Positions 1 through 8,811 of a stretch of DNA of 64,000 nt are shown piece after piece. The stretch lies in the NCBI RefSeq assembly GCF_032681285.1, contig NZ_CP136336.1:1909001-1973000 (forward strand), read 5' to 3'. Source of the DNA: Piscinibacter gummiphilus (GTDB lineage: Bacteria > Pseudomonadota > Gammaproteobacteria > Burkholderiales > Burkholderiaceae_C). The notes under the pieces are model-generated. The model was not told where the DNA came from, did not search any database, and worked only from the letters and a program-made list of their open reading frames with translations. Each line of letters opens with the position of its first letter. The stretch's first letter is position 1. Both the position numbers and the translations under genes were made by a program.

Positions 1-1127
1 CCATCCTCGACATCATCAAGGCGCTGCAGTTCGTCAACCGCAACGTCGCGAGCTTCGGCGGCAACGCCGGCAACGTCACGCTGATGGGCCAGTCGGCCGG
101 CGCGGTGAACGTGTTCGCGGTGATGACTTCGCCGCTCGTCGCGGCCGCCAACCCGGCGCTCGTGCACAAGTGGCTGCCGATCAGCGGCGGGCTCTCGCCG
201 GCGAGCGAGCTGCCGGCCGGCAGCATCGCGACCATGGCTGCGCCGTCTGACTTCCGCGGCCAGGCCGACTACTTCCTCGCCCGCCTCGTGATCGCCGATG
301 GCCTCGCGACCGACATCCCGTCGGCCTCGGCCTACATCGCGGGCCAGACCGCCGAGCAGATCGCCACCTATGTGCGGGCCAAGAGCGCCGACACCATCTG
401 GCAGACGGTCGTGACCCAGCTCGCCCCCATCGGCGCCGGCGGCTCCGGCCCCATCGGCGACGGCAACGTCGTGCCGCTGAACCCGATCGCCGCCATCCGT
501 GCCGGCCAGTACGCGAGGGGCCCGGTGCTCATGGGCAACACGCGCGACGAGGGCAAGCTCTTCCCCACCTTGCTGCCGCTCGTGGGCGGTGCGGTGGGGC
601 GCCTCATCAACGACGCGACGGTGTTCTCGATCGCCTACGGCTACCAGCCCAACGCTGCGCCGCAGACGACGCTGGAGCAGTGGATCCCGGCGTCGTACCT
701 GCCGGTCACCACGCCGACGACGGGCTGGAACGCGCGCACCGAGCAGCTCAACCGCATCTTCTTCCTCAACAGCCGCGACAGCATGATCGCCGCGCTGCAG
801 ACGCAGCAGAGCAACATCTGGCACTACCGCTTCGACTGGGACGAACTGCCCACGCCGTTCAACGACATCTTCGGCGCGGCGCACGCGTTCGACCTGCCGT
901 TCGCGTTCGGCAACTTCGGGCCGTCGCTCTACGCCGGCATCTCGTACACCACCGCCAACCGCCCGGGCCGCCTTGCGCTGTCGGACGCCATGATGCGCAG
1001 CATCGGCGCCTTCGCTCGCAACGGCGACCCGAACAACGCCGCACTCGGCGTCACCTGGCCGGTCTGGCCGGCATCGCTGCGCTTCGATGCCACGGCCACG
1101 GCCAAGGCCATCTCCGTGCAGCCCTGA
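1..1127 (+). CDS. Type B carboxylesterase, C-terminal part (5' truncated by window edge)
   Basis: Alpha/beta-hydrolase of the carboxylesterase type B family, hydrolysing a carboxylic ester. The frame is open from base 3, so the N-terminal part is missing. The nucleophile elbow GQSAG puts the catalytic Ser at bases 93-95. The acid is probably the Glu of TRDEG (549-551) and the His that of GAAHAFDLPF (882-884), which is the family order. The stop lies 18 bp before the next SDR gene on the same strand, so it may belong to the following catabolic operon. The substrate cannot be read from the sequence, and the signal-peptide region is outside the window. Confidence 0.88.
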   Translation, partial: ILDIIKALQFVNRNVASFGGNAGNVTLMGQSAGAVNVFAVMTSPLVAAANPALVHKWLPISGGLSPASELPAGSIATMAAPSDFRGQADYFLARLVIADGLATDIPSASAYIAGQTAEQIATYVRAKSADTIWQTVVTQLAPIGAGGSGPIGDGNVVPLNPIAAIRAGQYARGPVLMGNTRDEGKLFPTLLPLVGGAVGRLINDATVFSIAYGYQPNAAPQTTLEQWIPASYLPVTTPTTGWNARTEQLNRIFFLNSRDSMIAALQTQQSNIWHYRFDWDELPTPFNDIFGAAHAFDLPFAFGNFGPSLYAGISYTTANRPGRLALSDAMMRSIGAFARNGDPNNAALGVTWPVWPASLRFDATATAKAISVQP

Positions 1128-1145
1128 GCCCCAAGGAACTGGTCC

Positions 1146-1934
1146 ATGTCGATCGTTGAATCACTGCGGCCGTGTGCCGGCCTGCGCGTCCTCGTCACCG
1201 CGGGGGCGAGCGGGATCGGCGCGTCGATCGCACGCGCCTTCCACGATGCCGGCTCGCAGGTGCATGTGTGCGACATCGACCGTGCGGCGCTCGACCGCCT
1301 CGTGGTCGCCGCACCCGGCATCACCGGCAGCATGGCCGATGCGTCCGTCGCCACCGATGTCGACCTCGTCTTCGACGACGTGCAGGGCACGCTCGGCGGG
1401 CTGGACGTGCTGGTCAACAACGCCGGCATCGCCGGCCCCACGGGCCCGATCGAGGGCATCGACGCGGGCGAGTGGGAACGCACGATCGCCGTCAACCTCA
1501 ACAGCCAGTACTACTTCGCCCGCCGCGCGGTGCCGCTGCTCAAGCGCTCGGAAGTGCCGAGCCTGATCGCGATGGGCTCGGTGGCGGGGCGCCTGGGCTA
1601 CGCCTACCGCACGCCCTACGCGTCGAGCAAGTGGGCGATCGTGGGCATGACCAAGTCGCTGGCCATCGAGTTGGGGCCGCAGGGCATTCGTGTCAACGCG
1701 ATCCTGCCCGGCACGGTGGAAGGCGATCGCATGCGTGGGGTGATCGCAGCGCGTGCTGCCGCCACCGGCGTGAGCGTCGACGCGATGCGCGAGCAGTACC
1801 TCAACAAGATCTCGTTGCGCCGCATGGTGACGGCCGACGACGTGGCGGCCCTGGCGCTGTTCCTCTGCTCACCCGCGGCCCGCAACCTGACCGGCCAGGC
1901 GATCAGCGTGGACGGCAACCTCGAGTACCTCTGA
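1146..1934 (+). CDS. SDR family oxidoreductase
   Basis: Classical short-chain dehydrogenase/reductase of 262 aa, using NAD(P)(H) to oxidise an alcohol or reduce a ketone. Visible features are the N-terminal nucleotide-binding TAGASGIGASIA segment, NNAG near residue 90, the catalytic YASSK (YxxxK) and a C-terminal VDGN motif in place of the usual VDGG. It precedes the Liv-type transporter genes on the same strand with a 46-bp gap, so it probably acts on the imported compound or a product of it. Substrate unknown. Confidence 0.9.
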   Translation: MSIVESLRPCAGLRVLVTAGASGIGASIARAFHDAGSQVHVCDIDRAALDRLVVAAPGITGSMADASVATDVDLVFDDVQGTLGGLDVLVNNAGIAGPTGPIEGIDAGEWERTIAVNLNSQYYFARRAVPLLKRSEVPSLIAMGSVAGRLGYAYRTPYASSKWAIVGMTKSLAIELGPQGIRVNAILPGTVEGDRMRGVIAARAAATGVSVDAMREQYLNKISLRRMVTADDVAALALFLCSPAARNLTGQAISVDGNLEYL

Positions 1935-1980
1935 CGGCGTCTGACCTCTGACATCGATTCCACAAACCAAGGAGACAAAC

Positions 1981-3237
1981 ATGCGTGATTCCCTCTGCAC
2001 CACGGCGCGCCGCGCGCTGCCCGTGCTGGCGACGCTGACCACCCTGAGCGGCCTCGCCCAGGCCGCGCCGGTGAAGATCGGCCTGCTCGAAACCCTCTCG
2101 GGCCCGCAGGCCTCGACGGGCCAGTCGTTCCGTTCGGGCGTGAAGTACGCCATCGACAAGATGAATGCCGCCGGCGGCTGGAACGGGCAGCCGGTGCAAC
2201 TGATCGAGTACGACAACCAGGGCGGCCCGGCGGGCGCGTCCGACAAGCTCAAGGCTGCCATTGCCGACGGCGTGCAGATCGTCGTGCAAGGCGCCTCGTC
2301 GGCCATCGGCGGCCAGATCACCGAAGACGTGCGCAAGCACAACCTGCGCAACCCCGGCAAGGAGATCGTCTACGTCAACGTGGGCGCCGAAGCGATGGAG
2401 CTGACCGGCGAAAAGTGCAACTTCCACCACTTCCGCTTCACCGGCAATGCGCAGGTGCGCACCAAGGCGCTCGTGGCCGGCATGAAGCAGGCCGGCACGC
2501 TCGGCAGCAAGGTCTACGCGATCAACCAGAACTACTCCTGGGGCCAGGACATGGAGCGAGCCATCGGCGACAACGCGGCCGCCGGCGGCTACCAGGTGGT
2601 CGAGAAGACGCTGCACGACACCAACAAGATCCAGGACTTCTCGCCCTACGTCTCGAAGATCGTGGCGAGCGGCGCCGAGACCGTGATCACGGGCAACTGG
2701 TCGAACGACCTCTTGCTGCTGATGAAGGCCTCCAAGGCCGCGGGCCTGAAGGCACGCTTCGGCACGGTCTTCCTCGACCAGCCGGGCAACGTCGCCAACG
2801 CCGGCGACACCGCGCTCGGCCACTTCATCGCCCATGCCTTCAACCCCGAGGCGGGCGGCGCTGAGAGCACGCGTTTCGTCGACGACTTCAAGGCCAAGAC
2901 CGGGCATGTGCCGACCTTCGTCGAGCCGCAGGCCGCCTTCGGCCTGGAGATGGTGGCCGCAGCGCTCAAGGCGACCAAGCCGCAAGGCGATGCGCTCAAC
3001 GTCAACGCCTTCGCCAAGACGCTGGAGGCCACGCGCATCCGCACGCCCATGGGCGAGGTGAGCATGCGCGCGGCCGACCACCAGGTGCTGATGCCGTTCG
3101 TCGTCTCGATGGTGAGCAAGGACGCCAAGTACAAGGCCGACGGCACCGACATGGGCTTCAAGCCGGTCAAGGTGTTCACGGCGGAAGAGGCGGCGGGGCC
3201 GGTGCAAGCCAACTGCAAGATGCAGCGACCCGACTGA
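1981..3237 (+). CDS. ABC transporter periplasmic binding protein (LivK-type)
   Basis: Type I periplasmic binding protein of the branched-chain amino-acid/amide family, 418 aa. It begins with a typical signal peptide ending AQAA around residue 30, followed by the family start VKIGLLETLSGPQAS. The start has a good ribosome site (AAGGAG, 7 bases before ATG). Its stop codon overlaps the next permease start by one base, and all five importer components follow in order, so this is the substrate receptor of this system. The flanking BKACE and SDRs suggest a small organic acid or amino-acid-like ligand rather than leucine itself; that is inference. Confidence 0.92.
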   Translation: MRDSLCTTARRALPVLATLTTLSGLAQAAPVKIGLLETLSGPQASTGQSFRSGVKYAIDKMNAAGGWNGQPVQLIEYDNQGGPAGASDKLKAAIADGVQIVVQGASSAIGGQITEDVRKHNLRNPGKEIVYVNVGAEAMELTGEKCNFHHFRFTGNAQVRTKALVAGMKQAGTLGSKVYAINQNYSWGQDMERAIGDNAAAGGYQVVEKTLHDTNKIQDFSPYVSKIVASGAETVITGNWSNDLLLLMKASKAAGLKARFGTVFLDQPGNVANAGDTALGHFIAHAFNPEAGGAESTRFVDDFKAKTGHVPTFVEPQAAFGLEMVAAALKATKPQGDALNVNAFAKTLEATRIRTPMGEVSMRAADHQVLMPFVVSMVSKDAKYKADGTDMGFKPVKVFTAEEAAGPVQANCKMQRPD

Positions 3238-4178
3238 TGGACACGATCGTTTTTGCGCTGCTCAACGGCGTCATCCACGGCCTGCTGCTGTTCATGGTGT
3301 CGGCCGGGCTGACGCTGGTCTTCGGCATGATGGGCGTGCTGAACTTCGCGCACGCGTCGTTCTACATGCTCGGGGCGTACTTCGCGTACACGCTGCAGGG
3401 CATCGTCGGCTTCGGCCCCGCGGTCGTGCTCGCGGCGCTGCTGGCCGGCGCAGTGGGCGTGGGCGTCGAGCGCTGGTTCCTGCGGCGCGTGCACCACCAC
3501 GGCCACGCGCACGAACTGCTGCTCACCTTCGGGCTGTCGTTCATCATCGCCGAGACGATCAAGCTGCTGTTCGGCAACCACCCGGTCGACTACCGGGTGC
3601 CGGCCTCGCTCGACTTCGCGGCCTTCTCGCTCGGCAGCCAGCAGTACCCCATGTACCGGCTGCTGATGGGCGGGGTGGCGATCGCGATGTTTGCCGCGCT
3701 CTGGGCGCTCTTGACGCGCACGCGGGTCGGCATCGTGGTGCGTGCCGCCATCTACCGCCCACGCATGGCCGAGGCGCTCGGCCACAACGTGCAGCTCGTC
3801 TTCATGGGGGTGTTCGGCGTGGGGGCGGCGCTCGCGGGGCTCGCAGGAGCCGTCGCGGGCGCCTTCTACACCACCAACCCCAACATGGCGCTCGAAGTCG
3901 GCGTGATGGTGTTCGTGATCGTGGTCGTCGGCGGGCTGGGCTCGCTGGGCGGCGCGATGCTGGCGTCGCTGCTGATCGGCGTCATCACCTCGCTGGCGGT
4001 GGGCGTGGACCGCAGCATCGCCGACCTGCTCGCGTTCCTGGGTGCACGTTCATGGGCTGAAGGCATCGGCGGGCTGCTGACGCTGAAGGTGTCGAGCCTG
4101 GCGGCAACGATCCCGTTTGCGCTGATGCTCTTCGTGCTGCTGGTGCGGCCTCGCGGCCTGATGGGGGAGGAGGCATGA
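3237..4178 (+). CDS. livH: Branched-chain amino acid-type ABC permease (LivH-like)
   Basis: Inner-membrane permease of 313 aa, LivH family. It has about eight hydrophobic segments and the family-typical N-terminal text GLTLVFGMMGVLNFAHA, with the GGLGSLGGAMLASLLIG segment near residue 225 matching the cytoplasmic coupling region. It starts within the last codon of the binding protein gene and overlaps the next permease by 4 bp (ATGA), implying translational coupling. It should pair with the LivM-like subunit to form the channel. Confidence 0.93.
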   Translation: MDTIVFALLNGVIHGLLLFMVSAGLTLVFGMMGVLNFAHASFYMLGAYFAYTLQGIVGFGPAVVLAALLAGAVGVGVERWFLRRVHHHGHAHELLLTFGLSFIIAETIKLLFGNHPVDYRVPASLDFAAFSLGSQQYPMYRLLMGGVAIAMFAALWALLTRTRVGIVVRAAIYRPRMAEALGHNVQLVFMGVFGVGAALAGLAGAVAGAFYTTNPNMALEVGVMVFVIVVVGGLGSLGGAMLASLLIGVITSLAVGVDRSIADLLAFLGARSWAEGIGGLLTLKVSSLAATIPFALMLFVLLVRPRGLMGEEA

Positions 4179-5446
4179 GCCGTTCGTGGACGCTCCTGCT
4201 GCTGGGCGGCGGCGTGGCGCTGCTCGCTGCGCTGCCCGCGCTCCTGAGTGCGGGGCTGCTGAATGCCTCGATCCAGATGCTGATCGCCGCGCTGTTCGCC
4301 TGCGCCTACAGCCTGCTCGCAGGCCGTGCGGGCCTGCTGTCGTTCGGGCACGCCGCCTACTTCGGCGTTGGCGCGTTCGCCACCGTGCATGCGATGAAGG
4401 CGCTCGGCGGCAACGGGCTGCTGCCCACGCCGCTGCTGCCGCTGGTGGGCGCCTTGGCGGGCCTGGTGGTGGGCTTCGTCGCCGGCTGGTTCGCGACGAA
4501 GCGCAGCGGCACCACCTTCGCGATGATCACGCTGGCCGTGGCCGAGCTGTTGCATTCGCTTGCGCCGCAGCTCAAGGGCTGGTTCGGCGGCGAGTCGGGC
4601 ATTTCGGCGATGCGCATGCCGGCCTGGGGACTCACCTTCGGCTCGACGGTGGAGGTCTACTACCTCACGCTCGCCTGGGTGCTGCTGTCGCTCGCGCTGC
4701 TGCATTTCCATGGCCGCACGCCGCTCGGGCGCCTCACGCTCGCGCTGCGCGAGAACGGCCACCGCCTCAAGTTCCTCGGCTACGACGCCCACGGCGTGGG
4801 GCTGTCGGCCTTCGTGGTCTCGTCGATGTTCGCCGGCATCGCCGGTGGCCTGCAGGCGATCAACAACGAGGCCGCCAACTACGTCGTCTTCGATGCCAGC
4901 GTCTCGGCCGCGGTGGTGCTCAACAGCTACATCGGCGGCGTCGGCAGCTTCCTCGGCCCGGCGCTGGGCGCGGCGCTGATGACCTTCTTCGGCTACGCGG
5001 TCTCGGACGCGACGCGTTCCTGGCTGCTCTACCAGGGCATGCTCTTCGTGCTGGTGATGATGTTCGTGCCGGTGGGCCTGACCGGCCTGTTCGGCGCCGC
5101 GGCGCGCTTGAAGGCACGGCGTGGTTGGCGCCTCGCGGTGTCGGTCTCTGCCCTTGCCGTGGTGGCGACGCTGTGCGCGGCGGCGGGCGTGGTCTTCGTC
5201 GTTGAGATGCTGCAGCGCCTGTGCTCGCACGACTACCGCGCGCTCGCCGCGATGGGCGGAAGCTGGCCGCCCATCGCGCTCTTCGGTCGAAGCTGGGCGC
5301 CCGGGTCGGTCGCGACCTGGCTCGTGCCCGCGCCGCTGGCCGTGGCCGGCCTCCTGGGCTGGGCGGCGCGCCGTGCCCTGGTGGCGCCTCCCGTGCAGCC
5401 GCCCGAGGCCGCAGCCGCCGTCGACCGGCAGGAGGCGTTGACATGA
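4175..5446 (+). CDS. livM: Branched-chain amino acid-type ABC permease (LivM-like) with C-terminal extension
   Basis: Second permease subunit, LivM family, 423 aa. The core carries [20 protein letters not shown] near residue 50 and the coupling-region GGVGSFLGPALGAALM near residue 250. LivM proteins are usually 300-360 aa; here about 100 residues follow the normal end (after VPVGLTGLFGAAARLK), with two additional hydrophobic segments and an Ala/Pro-rich tail. The start overlaps the LivH-like gene and the stop overlaps the ATP-binding gene, both as ATGA. Confidence 0.92.
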   Translation: MSRSWTLLLLGGGVALLAALPALLSAGLLNASIQMLIAALFACAYSLLAGRAGLLSFGHAAYFGVGAFATVHAMKALGGNGLLPTPLLPLVGALAGLVVGFVAGWFATKRSGTTFAMITLAVAELLHSLAPQLKGWFGGESGISAMRMPAWGLTFGSTVEVYYLTLAWVLLSLALLHFHGRTPLGRLTLALRENGHRLKFLGYDAHGVGLSAFVVSSMFAGIAGGLQAINNEAANYVVFDASVSAAVVLNSYIGGVGSFLGPALGAALMTFFGYAVSDATRSWLLYQGMLFVLVMMFVPVGLTGLFGAAARLKARRGWRLAVSVSALAVVATLCAAAGVVFVVEMLQRLCSHDYRALAAMGGSWPPIALFGRSWAPGSVATWLVPAPLAVAGLLGWAARRALVAPPVQPPEAAAAVDRQEALT

Positions 5447-6198
5447 GCGACATCGTCCTGAGCCTGCGCGGCGTGCGCAAGTCGTACGGCGCGAGCGAGA
5501 TCATCCGCGGCGTCGACCTCGACCTGCGGGCCGGCGAACGCCACGCGCTGATCGGCCCGAACGGCGCCGGCAAGTCCACGCTCTTCCACCTGATCTCGGG
5601 CAACACCGCACCGAGCGCCGGCGAGATCGTCTTCGGTGGCCAGCGCATCGACGGCTGGTCGCCGCAGCGCATCGCCCGTGCGGGGCTCGCGCGCTCGTTC
5701 CAGATCACCAACATCTTCCCCAAGCTCACCGTGTTCGAGAACATCCGCCTCGCGGTGCTGCGCCGCCACCACCTGCAGTACGCCTTCTGGCGCGTGCTCG
5801 ACCGCGCGACGGCGGTGCGCGAAGACACCGAGCGCCTGCTCGAACGTGTGCGCCTGCAGGCGTATGCGACGTCGCTGGCCGGCGAGATGACCTATTCGGC
5901 GCAACGCTCGCTCGAGCTCGCGATGACGCTCGCCTGCGACCCGCAGGTGGTGCTGCTCGACGAGCCCATGGCCGGCATGTCGAGCGAGGAGACCGCCTAC
6001 ACCGCCGAGCTCATCCGCGAGACCACGGCGGGGCGGGCGCTGCTGATCGTCGAGCACGACATGAGCGTGGTCTTCGACCTCGGCGAGCGCGTCAGCGTGC
6101 TGGTGTACGGCGAGCTCATCGCCACCGGCACGCCCGACGAGATCCGCGCCCATGCCGGTGTGCGCGAGGCCTACCTGGGCGAGGAGGTGGCGGCATGA
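5443..6198 (+). CDS. livG: ABC transporter ATP-binding protein (LivG-like)
   Basis: ATPase subunit of the importer, 251 aa from the ATG at 5443, which overlaps the permease stop (ATGA); a longer upstream frame exists but is antisense-like low-complexity sequence. The Walker A is GPNGAGKST and the Walker B VVLLDEPMAGM. The ABC signature reads MTYSAQRSLELA, so the usual LSYG/LSGG glycines are not conserved. The H-loop is in LLIVEHDMSVV. The C-terminus ends with the LivG-typical REAYLGEE. Confidence 0.92.
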   Translation: MSDIVLSLRGVRKSYGASEIIRGVDLDLRAGERHALIGPNGAGKSTLFHLISGNTAPSAGEIVFGGQRIDGWSPQRIARAGLARSFQITNIFPKLTVFENIRLAVLRRHHLQYAFWRVLDRATAVREDTERLLERVRLQAYATSLAGEMTYSAQRSLELAMTLACDPQVVLLDEPMAGMSSEETAYTAELIRETTAGRALLIVEHDMSVVFDLGERVSVLVYGELIATGTPDEIRAHAGVREAYLGEEVAA

Positions 6199-6917
6199 AC
6201 GCGGCCGACGACGTGCTGCTCCAGGTCGACGACCTGCACGCCCACTACGGCAAGAGCCACGTGCTGCGCGGCGTGACGCTCAACGTGCGGCGCGGCGAGG
6301 TGGTGAGCCTGCTCGGCCGCAACGGCTCGGGCCGCTCCACCACGCTCAAGGCCATGATGGGCCTCGTGCCGCCGAGCGCAGGCCGGGTGCAGCTCGGCAC
6401 GCGCGCGCTCGCGGGCGCCAAGCCGAACACCATCTGCCGCGCAGGCCTCGCCTACGTGCCCGAGGAGCGCGAGGTCTTCGCCAACCTCACGGTCGACGAG
6501 AACCTGCGCATGGGCGAGCAGCCGCCGGTCGAGGGCGCGCAGCGCTGGAGCATCGAGCAGATGTTCGACTACTTCCCGCGCCTCAAGGAGCGCCGCCGCA
6601 CCAAGGCCGGCAGCCTCTCGGGCGGCGAGCAGCAGATGCTGACCATCTGCCGCTCGCTGCTGGGCAACCCGCTGGCCATCCTCATCGACGAGCCCACCGA
6701 GGGGCTGGCGCCCAAGATCGTGGCGCAGGTCGGCGAATGCATCCGCGACATGCAGCGCCGCGGCGTCTCGGTGCTGCTGGTCGAGCAGAAGCTCGCCATC
6801 GCGCTCAAGGTCTCCTCACGCGTGTGCGTGATGGGGCACGGCCGCATCGTCTTCGAAGGCAGCCCGCAGCAACTGGAGGCCGACGACGCGCTGCTGCAGC
6901 AGTGGCTCGCGGTCTGA
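6195..6917 (+). CDS. livF: ABC transporter ATP-binding protein (LivF-like)
   Basis: Second ATPase subunit, 240 aa, start overlapping the LivG-like stop by 4 bp. The ABC signature LSGGEQQML and Walker B AILIDEPTEGLAP are intact. The Walker A reads GRNGSGRST: the invariant nucleotide-binding Lys is Arg (codon cgc). The same replacement occurs in the other LivF in this window. Last component of the first importer; the BKACE gene follows 24 bp later on the same strand. Confidence 0.93.
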   Translation: MNAADDVLLQVDDLHAHYGKSHVLRGVTLNVRRGEVVSLLGRNGSGRSTTLKAMMGLVPPSAGRVQLGTRALAGAKPNTICRAGLAYVPEEREVFANLTVDENLRMGEQPPVEGAQRWSIEQMFDYFPRLKERRRTKAGSLSGGEQQMLTICRSLLGNPLAILIDEPTEGLAPKIVAQVGECIRDMQRRGVSVLLVEQKLAIALKVSSRVCVMGHGRIVFEGSPQQLEADDALLQQWLAV

Positions 6918-6941
6918 TCCCCACACCACAGGAACCCTCTC

Positions 6942-7874
6942 ATGTCCGACAAGGTCATCATCAGCTGCGCCGTCACCGGCTCGGTGCACACGCCGACGAT
7001 GTCGCCCTACCTGCCGCTCACCCCCGACCAGATCGCCGAGCAGGCCATCGAGGCCGCCCAGGCCGGCGCCGCCATCCTGCACCTTCACGCACGCGACCCG
7101 AGCGACGGCCGGCCCACGCCCGACCCGGCGGTGTTCGACCAGTTCGTGCCGCGCATCAAGGCCGCCACCGATGCGGTGATCAACATCACCACCGGCGGCA
7201 GCACGCGCATGACGCTCGACGAGCGGCTCGCCTACCCGTTGCGCGCGCAGCCCGAGATGTGCTCGCTCAACATGGGCTCGATGAACTTCTCCATCCACCC
7301 CGTGGCGCGCAAGATCTCCGAGTGGCAGCACGCCTGGGAGCAGCCCTACGTCGAGGGCATGGAAGACCTGATCTTCCGCAACACCTTCCGCGACATCAAG
7401 CACATCCTGCGCGTGCTCGGCGACGAGTGCGGCACGCGCTTCGAGTTCGAGTGCTACGACGTCGGCCACCTCTACAACCTGGCGCACTTCGTCGACGAAG
7501 GCCTGGTGCGCGGGCCGCTCTTCATCCAGAACATCTTCGGCATCCTCGGCGGCCTCGGGCCCGACCCGGAGAACCTGGTCACGATGCGCAGCACCGCCGA
7601 CCGCCTGTTCGGCCGCGACGGCTACCGCTTCTCGGTGCTCGGCGCCGGGCGCCACCAGATGCCGCTGCTCACGATGGCGGCGGTGATGGGCGGCAACGTG
7701 CGCGTCGGCCTCGAAGACAGCCTCTACCTGGGCCGCGGGCAGCTCGCGCGTTCGTGCGCCGAGCAGGTGCGCAAGATCCGCCGCATCCTGGAAGAGCTGT
7801 CGCTGGAAGTGGCGACGCCGGATGAAGCGCGCGAGATGCTGGGCCTGAAGGGCCGCGAGGCGGTGGCGTTCTGA
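6942..7874 (+). CDS. Beta-keto acid cleavage enzyme (BKACE, DUF849 family)
   Basis: 310-aa member of the BKACE family, whose founder Kce cleaves 3-keto-5-aminohexanoate with acetyl-CoA to acetoacetate and an acyl-CoA. The fold is a zinc-dependent TIM barrel; the metal-binding HLHARD motif is at about residues 48-53 and the start VIISCAVTGSVHTP is typical. Members act on different beta-keto acids, so the substrate is not predictable from sequence alone. It is downstream of a complete Liv-type importer and upstream of two SDRs, which fits uptake, oxidation of a beta-hydroxy acid to a beta-keto acid, then cleavage. Confidence 0.9.
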   Translation: MSDKVIISCAVTGSVHTPTMSPYLPLTPDQIAEQAIEAAQAGAAILHLHARDPSDGRPTPDPAVFDQFVPRIKAATDAVINITTGGSTRMTLDERLAYPLRAQPEMCSLNMGSMNFSIHPVARKISEWQHAWEQPYVEGMEDLIFRNTFRDIKHILRVLGDECGTRFEFECYDVGHLYNLAHFVDEGLVRGPLFIQNIFGILGGLGPDPENLVTMRSTADRLFGRDGYRFSVLGAGRHQMPLLTMAAVMGGNVRVGLEDSLYLGRGQLARSCAEQVRKIRRILEELSLEVATPDEAREMLGLKGREAVAF

Positions 7875-7908
7875 CCACGACGAACTGACAACGACGAAAG
7901 AGGAAACG

Positions 7909-8811
7909 ATGACGAAGCGATTGAAGGGCCGGGTGGCCATCGTGACGGGTGCCGGTGGCGGCCTGGGCCGCACGCACGCGCTGGAGCTGGCGCGCCACGG
8001 CGCACGCGTGGTGGTGAACGACCTGGCCGGCGCCGACGCGGGCGCGGCGGCGCACCGCGTGGCCGACGAGATCCGTGGCCATGGCGGCGAGGCGCTGGTG
8101 TGCCTGGGCGACGTGACGCGCGACGACGAGATGGAGGCGATGGCGGCGCAGGCGGTCGCGGCATGGGGCCGCATCGACATCCTGGTCAACAACGCCGGCA
8201 TCCTGCGCGACAGGAGCTTCGCCAAGATGTCGCTCGACGACTTCCGCCGCGTGCTCGACGTGCACGTGATGGGTGCGGTGCACTGCACCCGCGCCGTGTG
8301 GGCGCGCATGCAGGCGCAGGCCTACGGCCGCATCGTGATGACGACCTCGTCGAGTGGCCTGTACGGCAACTTCGGCCAGGCCAACTACGGCGCGGCGAAG
8401 ATGGCGTTGGTCGGGCTGATGCAGACGCTCGCGCTCGAAGGCGCGAAGTACAACGTGCGCGTCAACTGCCTTGCGCCGAGTGCCGCCACGGCGATGACCG
8501 CTGGCGTGCTGCCGCCCGAGGCACTCGCACGCCTCACGCCGGAGAGCGTGAGCCCGGGGCTGATCCCGCTGGTCGACGAGAACGCCCCCACGCGCATGAT
8601 CCTGCTGGCCGGGGCGGGAAGCTTCGAGTCTGCGCACATCACGATGACGCGCGGCGTCTACATCGGCGACGACGCCCATGCCGGCGATCGGCTGTGTGCG
8701 CAGCTCGCGCTGCTGCAGGACCGCCACGGCGAGACCGTGCCCGCCTCGGGCTGGGAGCAGTACAAGCTCGAACTCGCCAAAGCCGACGCGGTAGAGGGAG
8801 AACCGGCGTGA
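7909..8811 (+). CDS. SDR family oxidoreductase (HSD17B4/MFE-2-like)
   Basis: SDR of 300 aa, longer than the classical 250 aa, resembling the dehydrogenase part of peroxisomal multifunctional enzyme type 2. Features: TGAGGGLGRTHALELARHGA nucleotide-binding start, NNAGILRDRSFAKM, catalytic YGAAK, and a C-terminal extension of about 45 residues. The relatives oxidise 3-hydroxyacyl-CoA, so a beta-hydroxy to beta-keto step upstream of the BKACE is plausible but inferred. RBS AGAGGA precedes the ATG. The stop overlaps the GTG start of the next SDR. Confidence 0.9.
   Translation: MTKRLKGRVAIVTGAGGGLGRTHALELARHGARVVVNDLAGADAGAAAHRVADEIRGHGGEALVCLGDVTRDDEMEAMAAQAVAAWGRIDILVNNAGILRDRSFAKMSLDDFRRVLDVHVMGAVHCTRAVWARMQAQAYGRIVMTTSSSGLYGNFGQANYGAAKMALVGLMQTLALEGAKYNVRVNCLAPSAATAMTAGVLPPEALARLTPESVSPGLIPLVDENAPTRMILLAGAGSFESAHITMTRGVYIGDDAHAGDRLCAQLALLQDRHGETVPASGWEQYKLELAKADAVEGEPA

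Noticed and set aside
3866..5230. Long minus-strand open frame (454 codons) against the LivH/LivM genes
   Set aside because: Its protein is low-complexity Arg/His/Ala-rich without family features; it is the antisense of real genes in GC-rich DNA. The same holds for the other long antisense frames, such as 34124-36628, 36814-39399 and 61920-63971.
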